Of a DNA stretch of 35,640 nucleotides, positions 16,901 through 28,551 are shown one piece after another. Both the position numbers and the translations under genes were made by a program. The stretch is from contig JAFEAV010000065.1 in assembly GCA_018266215.1 (NCBI GenBank), positions 1-35,640 of the forward strand, in the 5' to 3' direction. The DNA comes from Cyanobacteria bacterium SZAS LIN-3 (GTDB lineage: Bacteria; Cyanobacteriota; Vampirovibrionia; Obscuribacterales; Obscuribacteraceae). The notes beneath the pieces are model-generated. The model did no database searches, was not told where the DNA came from, and worked only from the letters and a program-made list of their open reading frames with translations. The first letter of the stretch is position 1, and each line of letters opens with the position of its first letter.

Positions 16901-19900
16901 ATAGATATCAAAGCCAACGACTTCACCTTATTGTCGGACGGCACTGTAAGTATTACCAAAGCCATCAACATACCCGGAGCGTTAGTGCTCCAGGCCAGTC
17001 TATTTAACGATAATGCTGATGTGACGGCCAAGAGCATAACCATCTCCGGTGTCCCGAACCTGGACATGGACCTTGGAATATACGGAAAAGTGACAGCGAC
17101 TGGTGGCAATATTGTTGTAAATTCCGCTGTCGATAAGGATATTGATCTGTCCGGCACAAAAAGCCTCAACGTCAGCGGCAGTAATCAAATTATTGTAAAC
17201 GCTGTAGGCAGTGGCGCTAACAGTAGCAATAGCATAATGATAGCTGGGACAAATCTCCGGCTGAATACAAGCGCTGCAGGGGCAGTTGTTCTAAACGCAG
17301 ATACCAGTCTCAAGCAGTCCATCCGCAATATTGTTGGATCCAATTTTATAGCCAGCAATACCTTGATCATCAACACGAGCTATCTTGCCATTGGCGGGAT
17401 CGCTGCGGGTAATCCCATCTTTTTCAATAGTAAACTTGGCGCTGGCACAATCGCTAACTCCAATGGTGATCTCACCTTCAATTCCGATCTGATTTTTCAT
17501 GGAGAAGGTCTGGCTCTGCTGGCATCTGGTAACGTCACTTTCACGGGCACGCACAAGATAGATCTCAGCGGCAACGATGGTGCTTTCAATGAAGGTCTTG
17601 GTGGAGCCCTGACGATTATCGCCGGCTTCAATTTTACGCCAACGACCGCAGGTCCTACCAGTCCTAACAACGTCGTTTACGCGGTCAATAGCGGCTCTGC
17701 CAGTGGTGGCAGCATTCAGTTGGCAAATACCACTATTAATACGAGCTCTTCGGTAGACGGCTCCAGTGCCGGAGGCGTCATGCTTGTAAGCCATTCCGGT
17801 ACTGCCAGCAATGGCTCCATCAAGGTTGGCGATATTGATGCCTCCGCGACTGGGCCTGGTTCCCGGGGAGGGCAGGTTGATATTTTCGGTCCCGGCATCA
17901 CTCTCGGTGATATAAAGACATCCGCAGCTATTTCCGGAAGCATATTCGTCCAATCATCTCAGACAGACGTAACCCCAGGTTTTGCTTATGTCGCGGATGG
18001 CCTCTATTCAGGTGGTGGCGCGCTTGGATCGACGGGTGCTTGGGCCGGCAATATTGTTTACGGCTCTTTGACCGCGCCTGGCGCTTACATAGTCATGAGT
18101 ACTGGTGGCAGCGGAACTATAACAGCCGCGTCTGCGAGCGCTGTACTTACCGCTAAACAGCTTCAGCTCGAGTTTGGCACAAGCGGCGCCGGCACGGCTG
18201 CCAATCCTATTCGCACCAGCATAGATTCGCTATATTTGTCAGGATCCAGCCAGGGCAGTGTAGTTGTTTCAAACGGTTCCAGTAGCGACTTGGGTCTTTT
18301 CTTGCCTTCTCCACCGGGCAAAAATATTACCATCAGTACTGTCGGAACCATAACTGCACTCAGCGATTTTGCCATTCCGGGTGCACTTACGCTCACATCT
18401 ACTGGATTCACAAACACGCATACAATCTCCGCCGGCAGCATGAAATTTACTGGTGCGGACGGCAATCCTTTCGTGATTTTGAACGGCGGCAGCCTTACTG
18501 CTACTTCAGGCAATATAGTCATTAATAGCGCGCTAGACCAGGATGTGTCTATCGGGCAAGCTGGATTTTCAACCGGGTCATTCACTGTATCCGGCAGCCA
18601 CTCAATCACGATAAACGCAAATGCTAGCAGCGTGGCGAGTATAAACCAGGTTAACTTCGTGGGTGATCAAAATTTCAACACAGATGCAGGCGGAGTGACA
18701 ACCATAAATGCCGGAAAAGGAGCGGGGCAGGGAATAAGCGTCGGCGCTGGCTTGGCAGTTACCGGTAATAACAAAGTTGTTGCTAATACCGATAACCTGA
18801 ATTTGCAGGGTTATCTAATAGGTAATCCGTTGGTCCTCAATAGTGGGTCCAGTGCAGGCACAATTGCTAACTCCAACGGCGACGTCAACATCTCTTCCAA
18901 CCTTATTTATCATGGCAAGAGTTTGGCGATTTTGGCCAGTGGTAATGTTTTGATGAATGGCATGCACATAATAGATCTTAGCGGTACCAGTGTATCTGTT
19001 AACGGTGGTGACGGTGGTTCTCTAACAGTTATTGCAGGCTTCAATTTTTCGCCCAGCGCTAATACGTCAACCCCCGTATCGACGACATTCGTACTCGATG
19101 GCACCACTTCGGTCGGTGGCGGTAGCATCGATTTCAGCGGTGCAACGATAAATACAGGCACCGTTATCGCCACTGCACGAGGCGGTGACGTGCAGCTCTA
19201 CGCACATGCTGGGGCAACCAATAGCGGTTCGATCGCGTTTGCCGGCATCGATGCTGGTGGCTCGACGGGTGGAAACGTCACTGTCATTGGTAGTGGAGTG
19301 ACAGCAGGCCCTATTTCCACCCTTGGACTTACAAGCGGTAATGTCACCATACTCTCGTCCGTTCCTCAAATTGTTAACGCCGGCATCAGCATCATCAAGG
19401 GTAACCTCACCGGGCCTGGACACTTTTCTGCCGGGTCCTCCTTTGGTGGAGATATTATTTGTGACCTGATCAATGCACCTGCTGCCAGCGTGGTACTTAC
19501 GACCGGCGGCAGTTCCAGTATCAATTGCACCGGCACTATCTCCGCTTCGACTTTGAGTCTGATATCCGGAAGCGGTGGCATTGGCTCTGCTAAACAATCC
19601 ATTAGCACTTCGGTGACGCAGTTAACTGCGATCGCTGGGGTCGCAGGCAAGTATGGAGATATTTTTGTAAACAACACAGCTGCTGGCGGTCTTACTTTAG
19701 GCGAAGTTACTGGGCAAAATGCGACCCTTCAGACAGCTGGAACGGTCACAACTTCCCAAGCGCTCACTCTTACCGGTGCGCTGTCTTTGACCGCAGCGGG
19801 GCTCACAAATTCTCAGGCAATATCCGCTTCCTCAGTACAAATCGACGGTCTTAGTAAACAAGACTTGATGGTGACGAATTCCGGCAGCATAACTGCCACT

Positions 19901-22900
19901 GGCGGCAACATTGTAATCGCCGGCGGTGCCGACCGTAATATTGTCATCGGTAACGGTGGTGGTGGTAATCCCGCAGGCACGTTCACAGTCAGCGGAAATA
20001 ACAAAATTACCGTCACTGCCATTGGCAGCGGGGCTCAAAGCACCAATCAAATTATTTTTTCCGGGGATCAAAACTTCAGTACATCGCCAACCGGTGGTGT
20101 CGTCTTGAGTGCCAGCACCGCCCCTGGTCAGGCGGTAACGGTCAACAAGGGCGTTGCAGTAGTCGGCGACAACAAGGTGACGGTTTACAGCAGCACACTC
20201 AATCTGCTCGGGACTCTGACAGCCAATCCGCTTGTTTTGGATAGTGGTCCGCAAGCCGGAACCATCGCCAATTCAGGCGGCAATGTCGTCCTCACATCCA
20301 ATCTTTTTTATCATGGTCAGGATCTGGCTATCCTTGCCAGTGGCAGTGTAACCATGATTGGCGCTTATACCATAGATCTGAGCGGTATTGATTCATTAGT
20401 TAATGGCGGCAATGGTGGCAATCTCAGTATCATTTCTGGTTTTAATTTTAGCCCGGCTACCGGCAATCCCCCTGGTCAGGTTGGGCCGGTATCTTCTTCC
20501 TTCACTTTTGGTGGCGTTAGTTTAGCAGCCAGTACTGTCAACCTTGGGTCTGCCACGATCTCAACCGGCTCAAGTGTGGTTGGTGCGGCTGGCGGTAATG
20601 TGCTTGTAGTTGCAACCGGTTATGGCTCTGACCAGAACAACGGCAAAGGTGTTAGCATCGGCTCCATTGATACCAGTGCAAGTGGCGCTGGTTCTGTCGG
20701 TGGGGCCGTTACTATCATCGGTACCGGCTATCTGTCGACGGGCAACATCAATAGCACAGCGGCTACAGGTGGAGCTGTAGCTTTGTCGACTGAAAGACCG
20801 ACTATTACTGGTGGCAGTATCGTAGTCGTAAACGGCACCCTCACCGGCTCTGGAAAATTCGTGGCTGAGTCTCCAGGGGGCAACATCACCAGCTCCATGT
20901 CTCTGGGGGGCATTAACGCGGGTAACGGCGCCGTGTCGCTCACGGTGGGTAATGGCTCGACAATAACAGGCACAACGATCAAGGCACCTATTATTGCCGA
21001 CTCTCTGACGATTGTTGCCAACGAACTTTCCAAAGTCGGCAGTGCCGCCAGCCCTCTCAACACTCAAGTAAACAATTTATCGGTTAATGCCGGTTCCTTC
21101 GGTACTGTATTTGTCGCCGACTCTGGTTCACAGGTAACGGTGTCGGGAGTCAATCGCGCCGATCTATTTAACTTGTCTGCTAAAAATATCGTCGTTGCCT
21201 CTACCATCGAATCGACAGCTATTGTGCTGAACGCTCCCGGCGGCAATGTCTCTCTACCGCTTGGAAGCATCGGGGTGGCGTATAACCCAAATTCGACCAC
21301 CTACCCCGGCATCACAATCAACACTGATACCATTACTGGAGTCGCCGGCCAACCGATTATATTTAAGGGCACTGGAGCGCCGCCAATCAATGCCGGGCTG
21401 ATCAATATCAGTATTACGACCAATACATCATCGCTCGAAACCATTGGCGCTGGAGATGGTGAGTTTCAATTTGCACCAGCTTCGCCGTATGCCTCGGTGA
21501 AGTTCTTCAACAACGGTGGCCCGGTCGCCATTGATACTGCGCAGGGTCTGGTGGGTGCATTCTCTTCCGTTTCTCTGGGTGCGACATTGATAACAAATGC
21601 CGCTGGTCCAGGCCCTGTTGTTATAGACCTTGGCTTCCATGGGGCTGACGGCAACATTAACGGGCGCTCGATCGCGCTGACGATTACCGGCAATCAGCAG
21701 ACCGTAATCGGAAATGTGCCCGGTGGCTTTGTCTTAATAGCTGATGCGACTAAGGACGGTGGCAACGGTGGCAGCATCTCCGTCACGGCCAAGGGTGTAT
21801 TGGTCGTTGACCCTACCGCACTCAGTTTCAAGCCCGGAAGTGGTACGATTTCTATTCCAAATACTTTCACTGGCGGTACTCTCAGCCTCAGTGGTTATGA
21901 CGTCGTTAGTGCAAATTCCGGACCGCTAGTATTGAGCGCCAATGGTGGTGGCACTGGCGGTAGTATTTCCATCAATATCACGGGAAACAACGCACAGAGC
22001 ATCGGTGCCAATGGCACATTCCAGCTCCAGGCCAATGGTGGGGTGAATGGTGGCACGATCCGTTTTTCGACCCAGGGTACCCTGGCCATTGACAGCACCA
22101 GCCCCGCCAATTTGAGTGTTGCTCCTCTCGCCACCAGCGGCAATGGTGGTAGCCTTTTCTTAACCGCCGATAGTTTTAGCAATGGTGCATTGTCTCCCAG
22201 CGGACCATTACTTATCAGTGCTGACGGCAAAGGCACCGGCAACGGTGGGACTGTCTCGTTAACCCAGCTCTCTACCGCGGCTGTGGCCGTGGGTTCCGGC
22301 AATCATCAAATTACGCTGTCGGCCACTGGCGGAAGTGCTAAAAGTACAGCCGGTAATGGCGGCACGGTGTCATTCGTCACTGCCGGGGACCTGACTGTCG
22401 CTCCAGCCGGTATCAATGTTGCGCCTCTGGGTTCAAAGGGAAATGGCGGCTCAATTACACTCGTTGCTGGCAATGGTCCGACTCCAGGGCAGGGTAATCT
22501 CCTCGTAACCGGGGCTCTCAGTGTAATTGGTAAAGGTGCCGCCACCGGTGGTTCTATTACATTAACAACCAATGGTAGTGGCAATGGCGGCGTGTTTGTT
22601 GTCGGGGCGACTCTACCGGGCGCTACAAATGGAGTCGTTGGTGCCCTGGCTGTCAGCGGTACAAAGGGAAACGGCTCGATTTCAATTACCAATGGAAACG
22701 GTGGGATTCAAACCGATGAGCCCCTAAGCGCGGTCAACCGACTTAACCTCACCGCGCAAGGTGACCTCATCCTGGCTAGCGATATCGGTTCAAGTACGAC
22801 AAATACCATAAATTTGACTGCGGGCGGTAAAGGATCGATTATCGATCTGAAAGGGACACTTATTGCCGGTGCCATTAACTTGACCTCGGCCAGCGGCAAT

Positions 22901-24913
22901 ATTGGTGATGTTTCAGTCCTGAAAGTCAAGACTGATTCTCTCTCAGCCACCACTGGTGGTTCAGTCAACATCAGTAATATCGGCACATCCACTCTCACGC
23001 TCAACGCCTCCGGCAGTGGAGCGAGCGGCACCTTTACCATCGGCACCGCCGGTGGCCTGGCGCTCGTCGGACCCGTCAGTGGCGGCACAAACCTCAAGCT
23101 CACGACCGGTAAAACCCAGGGCATCACCTCTCTTGGTGTGACGCAGCTTCTTTCCGCCGACACGATTGTTTTGAATTCCGGCTCTAAAGGCATCGGCACA
23201 ACCACTCAATCTGTCGCAGTGAATACTTCTGACCTTACGGCCAATGCTCTGTCTGGTGCGGCGTATTTAAATAGTACCGGCGCCCAGGACTTGCTTGTTT
23301 CCGGCATCACCGCAGCTAAAGCAATCACCCTTTCTGCAAGCGGTAATTTGATCGTTAACGGTATAGTAGGCAGTAGCCAGACTGTAACAGTTGTCTCCAG
23401 TCAAAATGGAAGTATCTTTAGCACCGGTACCTTCCCCGGTCAGATTGCAGGAAAGTCTGTGGTTTTGACCGCGGGTCTTGTTTCCGGAACGATTGGTCTT
23501 GCCGGCGGTATATCTTCGGCTCTTCCAGTGGTTACTAAGACTCTTACAGCGAATGCCGGCGGCGTGATCAATATAAATGGTGCGACCGGTTCGCCGTTGG
23601 TTGTTAATAATTCCTCCGGCAGTAGTTTCCAACTCTGGGGAACTGCGACGACTCTGCATAATGTAATCGCCACCAATGGTGATATTAGAGTGCTGGTAAA
23701 TGCCGGTGTCTTTCAGACGGCTAAAGGAAGTATTATCCAGGCGACTAATGGGTCTATTTTCTTGGAGCAATTTGACGTCAACAGGGGCTCGATTGTAATT
23801 GGCAGCAAATCAACAATTTCCACAGCCGGCGTTGGCGGTGGCGACGTCACCATCACTATTGGAAGCCCTGTGCAGGTGCTGTCAGCTACGCCGAGCAATG
23901 TCATCACAAACCTTGAAGGCGGCGTGGTCTACTTCGGTGCTAAAGGTATTAGCGCGTCCCCTCCGCTCAACTCAATTACGGCCAAAAATGCAAATGTCGT
24001 CTTCAGTACCGGTAGTCGGCCTGCCACTGCTATTCGCTTGGGGGGGGGTGTCAGCATCACCGCTGATCCGCCGGGAACTGTGTCGCAGGCGGTTACTAGT
24101 TTCGGCGGCAGTAGTTCCGGTCTGCCTCTTGTTGCGTCCGGCGAGACTAGTTTTGTCGGACTGGTGTCAGCTATGCCGGCAGCGTCCCCTCACGCTCCAA
24201 CCATCGCATCGAACATCCTCCTTTCAAACTCGAAAGAGCCTTTGCAGTTGCTGGCATCGTTGACTGGCGCAGTCGCAGATTCCGTCGGCCCAGGCCGCTT
24301 CGATGGTCTCGCGCCATACGAAATTGAGACTGCTGACGGATCTATACCTGGCACCTTTGACTGTGGGGGTGGTGATAGATCTTCAGATCCGAGAACTATC
24401 TCCGGCAGCGGCTCGGTCGTCTACGCGCCAGTAACGCCGCTGCAAGTGAATACGCCGCACGGCCAAATTCAAATAGCACCCAACAGTGTCGTGCTGGTCA
24501 TGAATTTCTCAAATGGATTAGCTGTCTACGATTTGCATGACAGTCGCAATGGTGCTGTTTCCATAGTCTCAAATGGTGAGAAGATCCCGCTCGGTCCCGG
24601 TAGGGCTGTCGTAATAACAAATGGTGGTGACCACGGATTTGAATACGTCAATCCGGCGCAGCTATTTGCTTATCGCAATCTTCGGAGCCGCGCGCTCTCG
24701 GGTGGCCGTCGGGCCTATCATTCCGAATTCCACACGCTTCAAGCCATATCCTGCGTGCAACCGCTAAAAGAAATGCTGCGTTCTAAGGATGCCGGAGCGC
24801 AAAAGATTTCCGGACAGCTTTTGAAGACCTCGGCTATTCTTCTGCAGATGGGTGGTGCTCGATTTGAGCAGATTCCCCGGCCGCATGCTATTGCCCTCAA
24901 CCCATCGCACTAA
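13933..24913 (+). CDS. Giant secreted beta-helix repeat protein, frame interrupted at a C8 tract
   Basis: The long open frame (14045-24913, 3,622 residues) begins without a signal peptide. The preceding frame from ATG 13933 encodes a classic one: basic KKARKRAR, hydrophobic SSLAALLLG, and an A-L-A cleavage site at 35-37. Removing one C from the tract at 14093-14100 joins the two into a protein of about 3,659 residues, so either the tract is slippery or one base is an error. The body is filamentous-haemagglutinin-like beta-strand repeats (patterns such as GNITLDSGSGHI and TATGGNIVI). It has a Gly-rich segment (15,930-16,500), three long tandem repeats (16,750-21,000) and GNGGS-type repeats (21,900-22,700). 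The C-terminal 200 residues include a FecR-like segment (TPHGQIQIAP...VVITN). No TPS secretion domain, autotransporter barrel or sorting signal is seen. A surface adhesin or matrix role is inferred. Confidence 0.8.
14093..14100 (+). repeat. C8 homopolymer at the frame break
   Basis: Eight consecutive C residues lie exactly where the signal-peptide frame must pass into the frame of the repeat protein. A seven-C version reads through. Confidence 0.85.
15930..16500 (+). repeat. Gly-rich GGT/GGC coding tract
   Basis: Dense GGC/GGT codons encode many runs of five to eight glycines separated by short Ser/Thr/Phe-containing stretches. It is a flexible or silk-like segment within the giant protein, and marks the change from the very GC-rich 5' part to the more AT-rich remainder. 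Confidence 0.8.
16750..21060 (+). repeat. Three diverged tandem repeats of about 1.4 kb plus a partial fourth
   Basis: Each unit starts with a TLxLxxxxGxIGSS-like segment (near 16,750, 18,165, 19,555, and again near 21,000). It continues through IPGAL / SLTATGGNIVI / FTVSG and ends with GTIANSNG (near 17,446, 18,859 and 20,258), a YHG.xLAILASGNV stretch, IDLSG and a GFNFSP block. The period is about 1,400-1,410 nt (about 470 residues). Copies are diverged, so duplication is old. Confidence 0.8.
24040..24048 (+). repeat. G9 homopolymer inside the giant gene
   Basis: Nine consecutive G residues encode part of an R-L-G-G-G-V stretch, about 290 codons before the stop. Slippage here would remove the FecR-like C-terminus. 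Confidence 0.8.
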
Positions 24914-25532
24914 ATCTCCTCTTCCTCCAGCTCACCTTCGTCACCGCAATTCGCTGCAGATACGATCCATTCCAGCTGACCACCAGCCCCACATCCTTCA
25001 GCACTTCCACAACAATCGCCCCAACTTCCACCGCTTTTTCGACATTTCGCTCTATCGAGTCAAAAGTCAAAAAGAGCGTGCCCTGCTTGATTGCCCTTTG
25101 CGTGTCCTGCTGGTGAAAGAAAGCGAATCCCTTCAACTCGCTCACCGCCTGATTCACCGCCTTCATCACCCGGTCGCGTTTGCGGGTACGCCTGCTGCCG
25201 ACCACACGCCGCACCTCCGATTGCATTTCCTGATGGCCGCAATCGTTGCAGCAGGCAAAGTGCTGTCGTGCAAGAATTCCACGCCGCTCCAGTTCGCTAA
25301 ACGCCTTGTCCAGTTTGTCGCAGTCGGTCGCAGTCACCCAGCCGCTCTCCATGATCAGATAGCGTGCTAGATATTTGTCGACAGTGGCGGCGACGGCCTG
25401 ATAAAAATCAGCGCCGCCAAATTCTCCGCGAAACTCCACAATCGTTGCCGCGATGATTTCATCGCGCTGTAAAAAACCTTCCTTTATATGGCGCTCGATA
25501 AATTCTTTGAGCGCCCGATTTTTACTGAGCAT
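24897..25532 (-). CDS. DUF6891-type protein
   Basis: 211 residues of unknown function, ATG start. The segment ARQHFACCNDCGHQEM (about 88-103) and FAFFHQQDTQRAIKQGTLFLTF (about 134-155) resemble the DUF6891 family, in which a Cys-X2-Cys pair precedes a beta-rich half. The N-terminal half is helical and charged. No signal peptide or membrane segment is present, so it is probably cytosolic. It converges with the giant gene and the two overlap tail-to-tail by 17 nt. Its start is 28 nt downstream of the DUF4173 gene's stop, so the two may be co-transcribed. No catalytic function is proposed. Confidence 0.75.
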   Translation of the reverse strand: MLSKNRALKEFIERHIKEGFLQRDEIIAATIVEFRGEFGGADFYQAVAATVDKYLARYLIMESGWVTATDCDKLDKAFSELERRGILARQHFACCNDCGHQEMQSEVRRVVGSRRTRKRDRVMKAVNQAVSELKGFAFFHQQDTQRAIKQGTLFLTFDSIERNVEKAVEVGAIVVEVLKDVGLVVSWNGSYLQRIAVTKVSWRKRRFSAMG

Positions 25533-25559
25533 ATTTCACCTTTTGTGTAAGTTGGAAAA

Positions 25560-27140
25560 TCAGTTCTTCGCCAGTTCGTTCAGCTTGGCGCTGTTGTCGT
25601 TCACCGCCTGGTAGGCAAATGTCCGACTGAGATTGAGAGAGCGCCAGTCGGCTTTCCAGGCGCCGGAGAGTTGGCCTATCAGTGCCCGGGCGATTATCCT
25701 CTGATCGCCGCGCGGCAGGTCGTCGATGTTGCGCACCAGGGTTGGTACCGCGTCATTACTCAGTGACACGGCGTAACTGGCGTCAAAACTTTTGCCTGTT
25801 TTAGCGTGCGAAAGATTGGCGCGGGCGATCATGGCGTCCGGATTGATCACATGCAGTCCGGTTATCACAGTCAGCCCGGCGATGAAGCTGGAGAAAGCAA
25901 AGTATTGACGCTTACCCACAAGCACCGTGCCTGCAAAAATTGTGCAGACCATGCCCAGCCAGGTCATGAAAGCTGTTGTGTAAAAGCGCAGTTCGGATTG
26001 GCCGTATTCGGTCTGATAGAGATGCATGCGCATCAGGGCCGAGGCCATCACTATTGCCAGCAAACCAAGCAATGAAAAGGACAGGCCGCGCTGCACCGCC
26101 ACGCCGATTTTGGAAGAGCGCGCAAGCATATGGTCGGCCATGAGCAGTACCGGCAGGACGAGGGCGGCGGCGATAGTCAGGTCAAAAAATCCCTTGCGCG
26201 CATATTCGGCAAAAGTCAGCCCCGGGGTGAGGCCCACAAGACTGGCGCCGCCAAAGAGAAATTTCAATTGCACCACTACAAAAGCCGCGAACAATAAATT
26301 TAAGAGTCCAAGCGCTACGCCAATTTCGGTGATGCCCAACTTTGCTCCTGGCGGTACATCAAGTGCGCCGGGCACTGTTTCACGGCGTAAGGCTCCGGCA
26401 GTACTTTCCGCACCCACCGGCAGAAGCAACGTGGTCGTATCCTGCGACATTTTGCTCAGAGCAAAAGTATGCAAGTAACCCGCCGCCGTCCACGAGAAGA
26501 GGCCGATTAGAACGCTGTCCCTGAATGCTTCGCCGATGTCGATATTCACCGACTTGCCGACGATGGCGGCAAAGGCCGGATCGGCAGAGACAAAGAGACC
26601 GAAAAACACCGCTGTTATCGGCAGGCCGATCATCAGCCCGCGCATGACCGAGCGCATGTGTTTGCTCAGCGATGCGGGCATGAGTTTGTCCCATTCGACG
26701 TAGCTGTAGAGCAGGTCGGCGGTGTTTAAAAATGGCAGTATCATGCCGCTCAAAATCGCCGAGAGATAACTGCTTATCCCTGAGGTCGTCAGCGGCAGTC
26801 CAGTGAGTGAGAGTGCGGCAAAGGACAGCGAGAGAAAGACCACGCCCAGGTCAATCGCCAGGATAATGCCCGAGTCGCGCACGGCGAAGCCTAACGAAAA
26901 CAGCAGCGCCGGCAACAAAAAATAAAGCCCCTTGCGACCAAGGGGCATATTAGATTTGAAAGCTATAAATATGGTGGCACATGCCAGTATTTGTACAAAG
27001 AGCGGTATCCCCAAACCTATCGGAATGCCCGTAGAGACTGTATTTCGAAATAACCCATCGCCGGCGAGGCCAACTAATGATGCCACCGCCAGTATCAAAA
27101 CTGATTTTTGCATTTTGTTTTTCTCAAAGTTTTTGAACAT
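25560..27140 (-). CDS. DUF4173 family multi-pass membrane protein
   Basis: The frame opens at TTG 27176, but the ATG at 27140 (526 residues) or the ATG at 27113, beside the first membrane helix, are better starts. About ten to twelve hydrophobic helices span most of the protein. The block GLLNLLFAAFVVVQLKFLFGG...TFAEYARKGFFDL (second half) is the DUF4173 signature. A soluble C-terminal tail of about 100 residues follows (SYAVSLSNDAVPTLV...). The family is functionally uncharacterised and located in the cytoplasmic membrane. No enzyme motif is visible. It has no obvious link to neighbouring genes except possible co-transcription with the DUF6891-type gene. Confidence 0.85.
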   Translation of the reverse strand: MFKNFEKNKMQKSVLILAVASLVGLAGDGLFRNTVSTGIPIGLGIPLFVQILACATIFIAFKSNMPLGRKGLYFLLPALLFSLGFAVRDSGIILAIDLGVVFLSLSFAALSLTGLPLTTSGISSYLSAILSGMILPFLNTADLLYSYVEWDKLMPASLSKHMRSVMRGLMIGLPITAVFFGLFVSADPAFAAIVGKSVNIDIGEAFRDSVLIGLFSWTAAGYLHTFALSKMSQDTTTLLLPVGAESTAGALRRETVPGALDVPPGAKLGITEIGVALGLLNLLFAAFVVVQLKFLFGGASLVGLTPGLTFAEYARKGFFDLTIAAALVLPVLLMADHMLARSSKIGVAVQRGLSFSLLGLLAIVMASALMRMHLYQTEYGQSELRFYTTAFMTWLGMVCTIFAGTVLVGKRQYFAFSSFIAGLTVITGLHVINPDAMIARANLSHAKTGKSFDASYAVSLSNDAVPTLVRNIDDLPRGDQRIIARALIGQLSGAWKADWRSLNLSRTFAYQAVNDNSAKLNELAKN

Positions 27141-27176
27141 AAGCCAGCCCTGAAACCCGCTAGTTGCGCGCCACAA

Positions 27177-27443
27177 GACTTGATTCGATTTGTTACCGTT
27201 CTAACACGAGTGGGGTTAAGACAAAAGTCGTCCAGACAACGTCAAATGGCTGTGTTAAGCCATAGAAGCCGCTCCGCATAGCAATTGCGCGATCCGTTAT
27301 GTCTGCGTTAAGAGCGTGCGCGATTGTTAGGCGCACATTTCGCTAGCGTATGGTCAGTGTTTAGCGCGCGCGCCTGTTACTCTCGCCGGGGTTTGTCTGC
27401 AGACCATCCCCCGAAAGAACGCTATAAGTAGATGTAAAAAATT
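27177..27443. other. Intergenic region between tRNA-Arg and the DUF4173 gene
   Basis: No gene is seen. It holds a GC alternation (near 27,365-27,372), the palindrome GTCTGCAGAC (near 27,395), and single CTTAACCC and CTTAAC elements on the minus strand that could belong to the promoter of the DUF4173 gene. Six A residues (27436-27441) just past the tRNA give a U-run on the transcribed strand and may end tRNA transcription. Confidence 0.4.
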
Positions 27444-27516
27444 CGCGCCCGGTTGGATTCGAACCAACGACTTTCCGCTTAGAAGGCGGGAGCTCTATCC
27501 ACTGAGCTACGGGCGC
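27444..27516 (-). tRNA. tRNA-Arg (anticodon UCU)
   Basis: Acceptor arms GCGCCCG and CGGGCGC pair perfectly, the D arm is GCTC...GAGC, the anticodon loop CTTCTAA gives TCT, and the T arm is GTTGG-TTCGAAT-CCAAC. The first anticodon-stem pair is a C-A mismatch. CCA is not encoded, unlike tRNA-Leu in this window. Confidence 0.95.
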
Positions 27517-27560
27517 ATGGTGCTCATGCGAAATTCAATTATAACCCGGCGCTTTTCCCC

Positions 27561-28517
27561 TCAAAAACCGTAAGGGGTATATATCCACCCCTCAATTTGT
27601 GGAGTGAGGCGGTCCTCAGTCAAGAGTTTGGGGTCGCAAAGACGCGGCATCAGCGTCGCCAGAAAGGCCGAATAGCAGGCAAGCACAGCGTCGAGTGCGT
27701 CGTCGGAGCCGAGCGCGGCGGCGGCAATTGTCGGCGGAATGGCAAGCTTTGTCGGCTCGACGCCCATGCCGTCCGGCGCGGTGATTGCCTTTACAGTGTG
27801 TAACCTGGTCAGCCCGGTGATTATTTGCTCACGCATGGTCCGGGCCTCGGGGGTGGAGCCTTTGTATTTGCGGAAAGGCAGGCCGGCGGCGCAAAGAGTG
27901 GCCGCCGGGTAGACTTCCATGGCAATTGAGCGGTTTTCTGGCAGGAAATCTTCGAGAGGGCCGTCAAATGGTGGGATGGCCCAGCCCTTTTGACGCAGAA
28001 AGCGCAGCATCTGCCGCCCCTGCCAGGCCATTTTGAGCAGTCCGGGATTAATGCGATGCAGCGGGCTGGCGGCTTTTGGGCTTATAAGCCGGCCGGCCAG
28101 GGTCTTGGGCTCCCGGCCAAATGCCCGCACCAGGGCGTCCAGGTCCTCAAAATTGGCCGGATCGCCAAAAACGGCATCTCTGTCTTTAGAAACTGAAGCG
28201 ATATCGCTTGAGTTTTGAGAACGGTAATACTCGACAAATTCCCGCGGCCAGCCGAAGGGGTAATCCAAACCCGCGCACACGGGCCTACCCTGGCGCGGGC
28301 TTTCCTGCGTTTGTGGATGATCCGGCGCCCCCCCAAGCCCCACCAGCGCCTCACCCAGCCGGTCCGACCCCACATTTTCCAGTTTGTAAATGGCCAGGAC
28401 ATTGCCCCGCTTTCCCCCGGCCTGTTTGCCCAGGGCCAGCCAGGTCGCGTTTGGCTGCTGCCGGGCGGCGCTGTAATCCGCCCCGGCGAAGGTCGTCAAG
28501 TGTGCGTCGGCTAACAT
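27561..28517 (-). CDS. DUF429 family, predicted RNase H-fold nuclease
   Basis: 318 residues, ATG start. Conserved acidic positions of the RNase H-like fold are visible: FAGADYSA (about 10-17), AGLDYPFGWP (about 82-91), AMEVYPAATL in the second half and SDDALDAVLACYSAF near the C-terminus. DUF429 (PF04250) proteins are predicted nucleases with no settled substrate. No signal peptide. It is divergently arranged with the protease-like gene, about 100 nt away, and the two probably share a control region containing a 17 bp palindrome. Family assignment is good; biological role unknown. Confidence 0.82.
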   Translation of the reverse strand: MLADAHLTTFAGADYSAARQQPNATWLALGKQAGGKRGNVLAIYKLENVGSDRLGEALVGLGGAPDHPQTQESPRQGRPVCAGLDYPFGWPREFVEYYRSQNSSDIASVSKDRDAVFGDPANFEDLDALVRAFGREPKTLAGRLISPKAASPLHRINPGLLKMAWQGRQMLRFLRQKGWAIPPFDGPLEDFLPENRSIAMEVYPAATLCAAGLPFRKYKGSTPEARTMREQIITGLTRLHTVKAITAPDGMGVEPTKLAIPPTIAAAALGSDDALDAVLACYSAFLATLMPRLCDPKLLTEDRLTPQIEGWIYTPYGF

Positions 28518-28551
28518 CCGCCAACTTCCTTCCTAAAAAATGCCCTACCAG

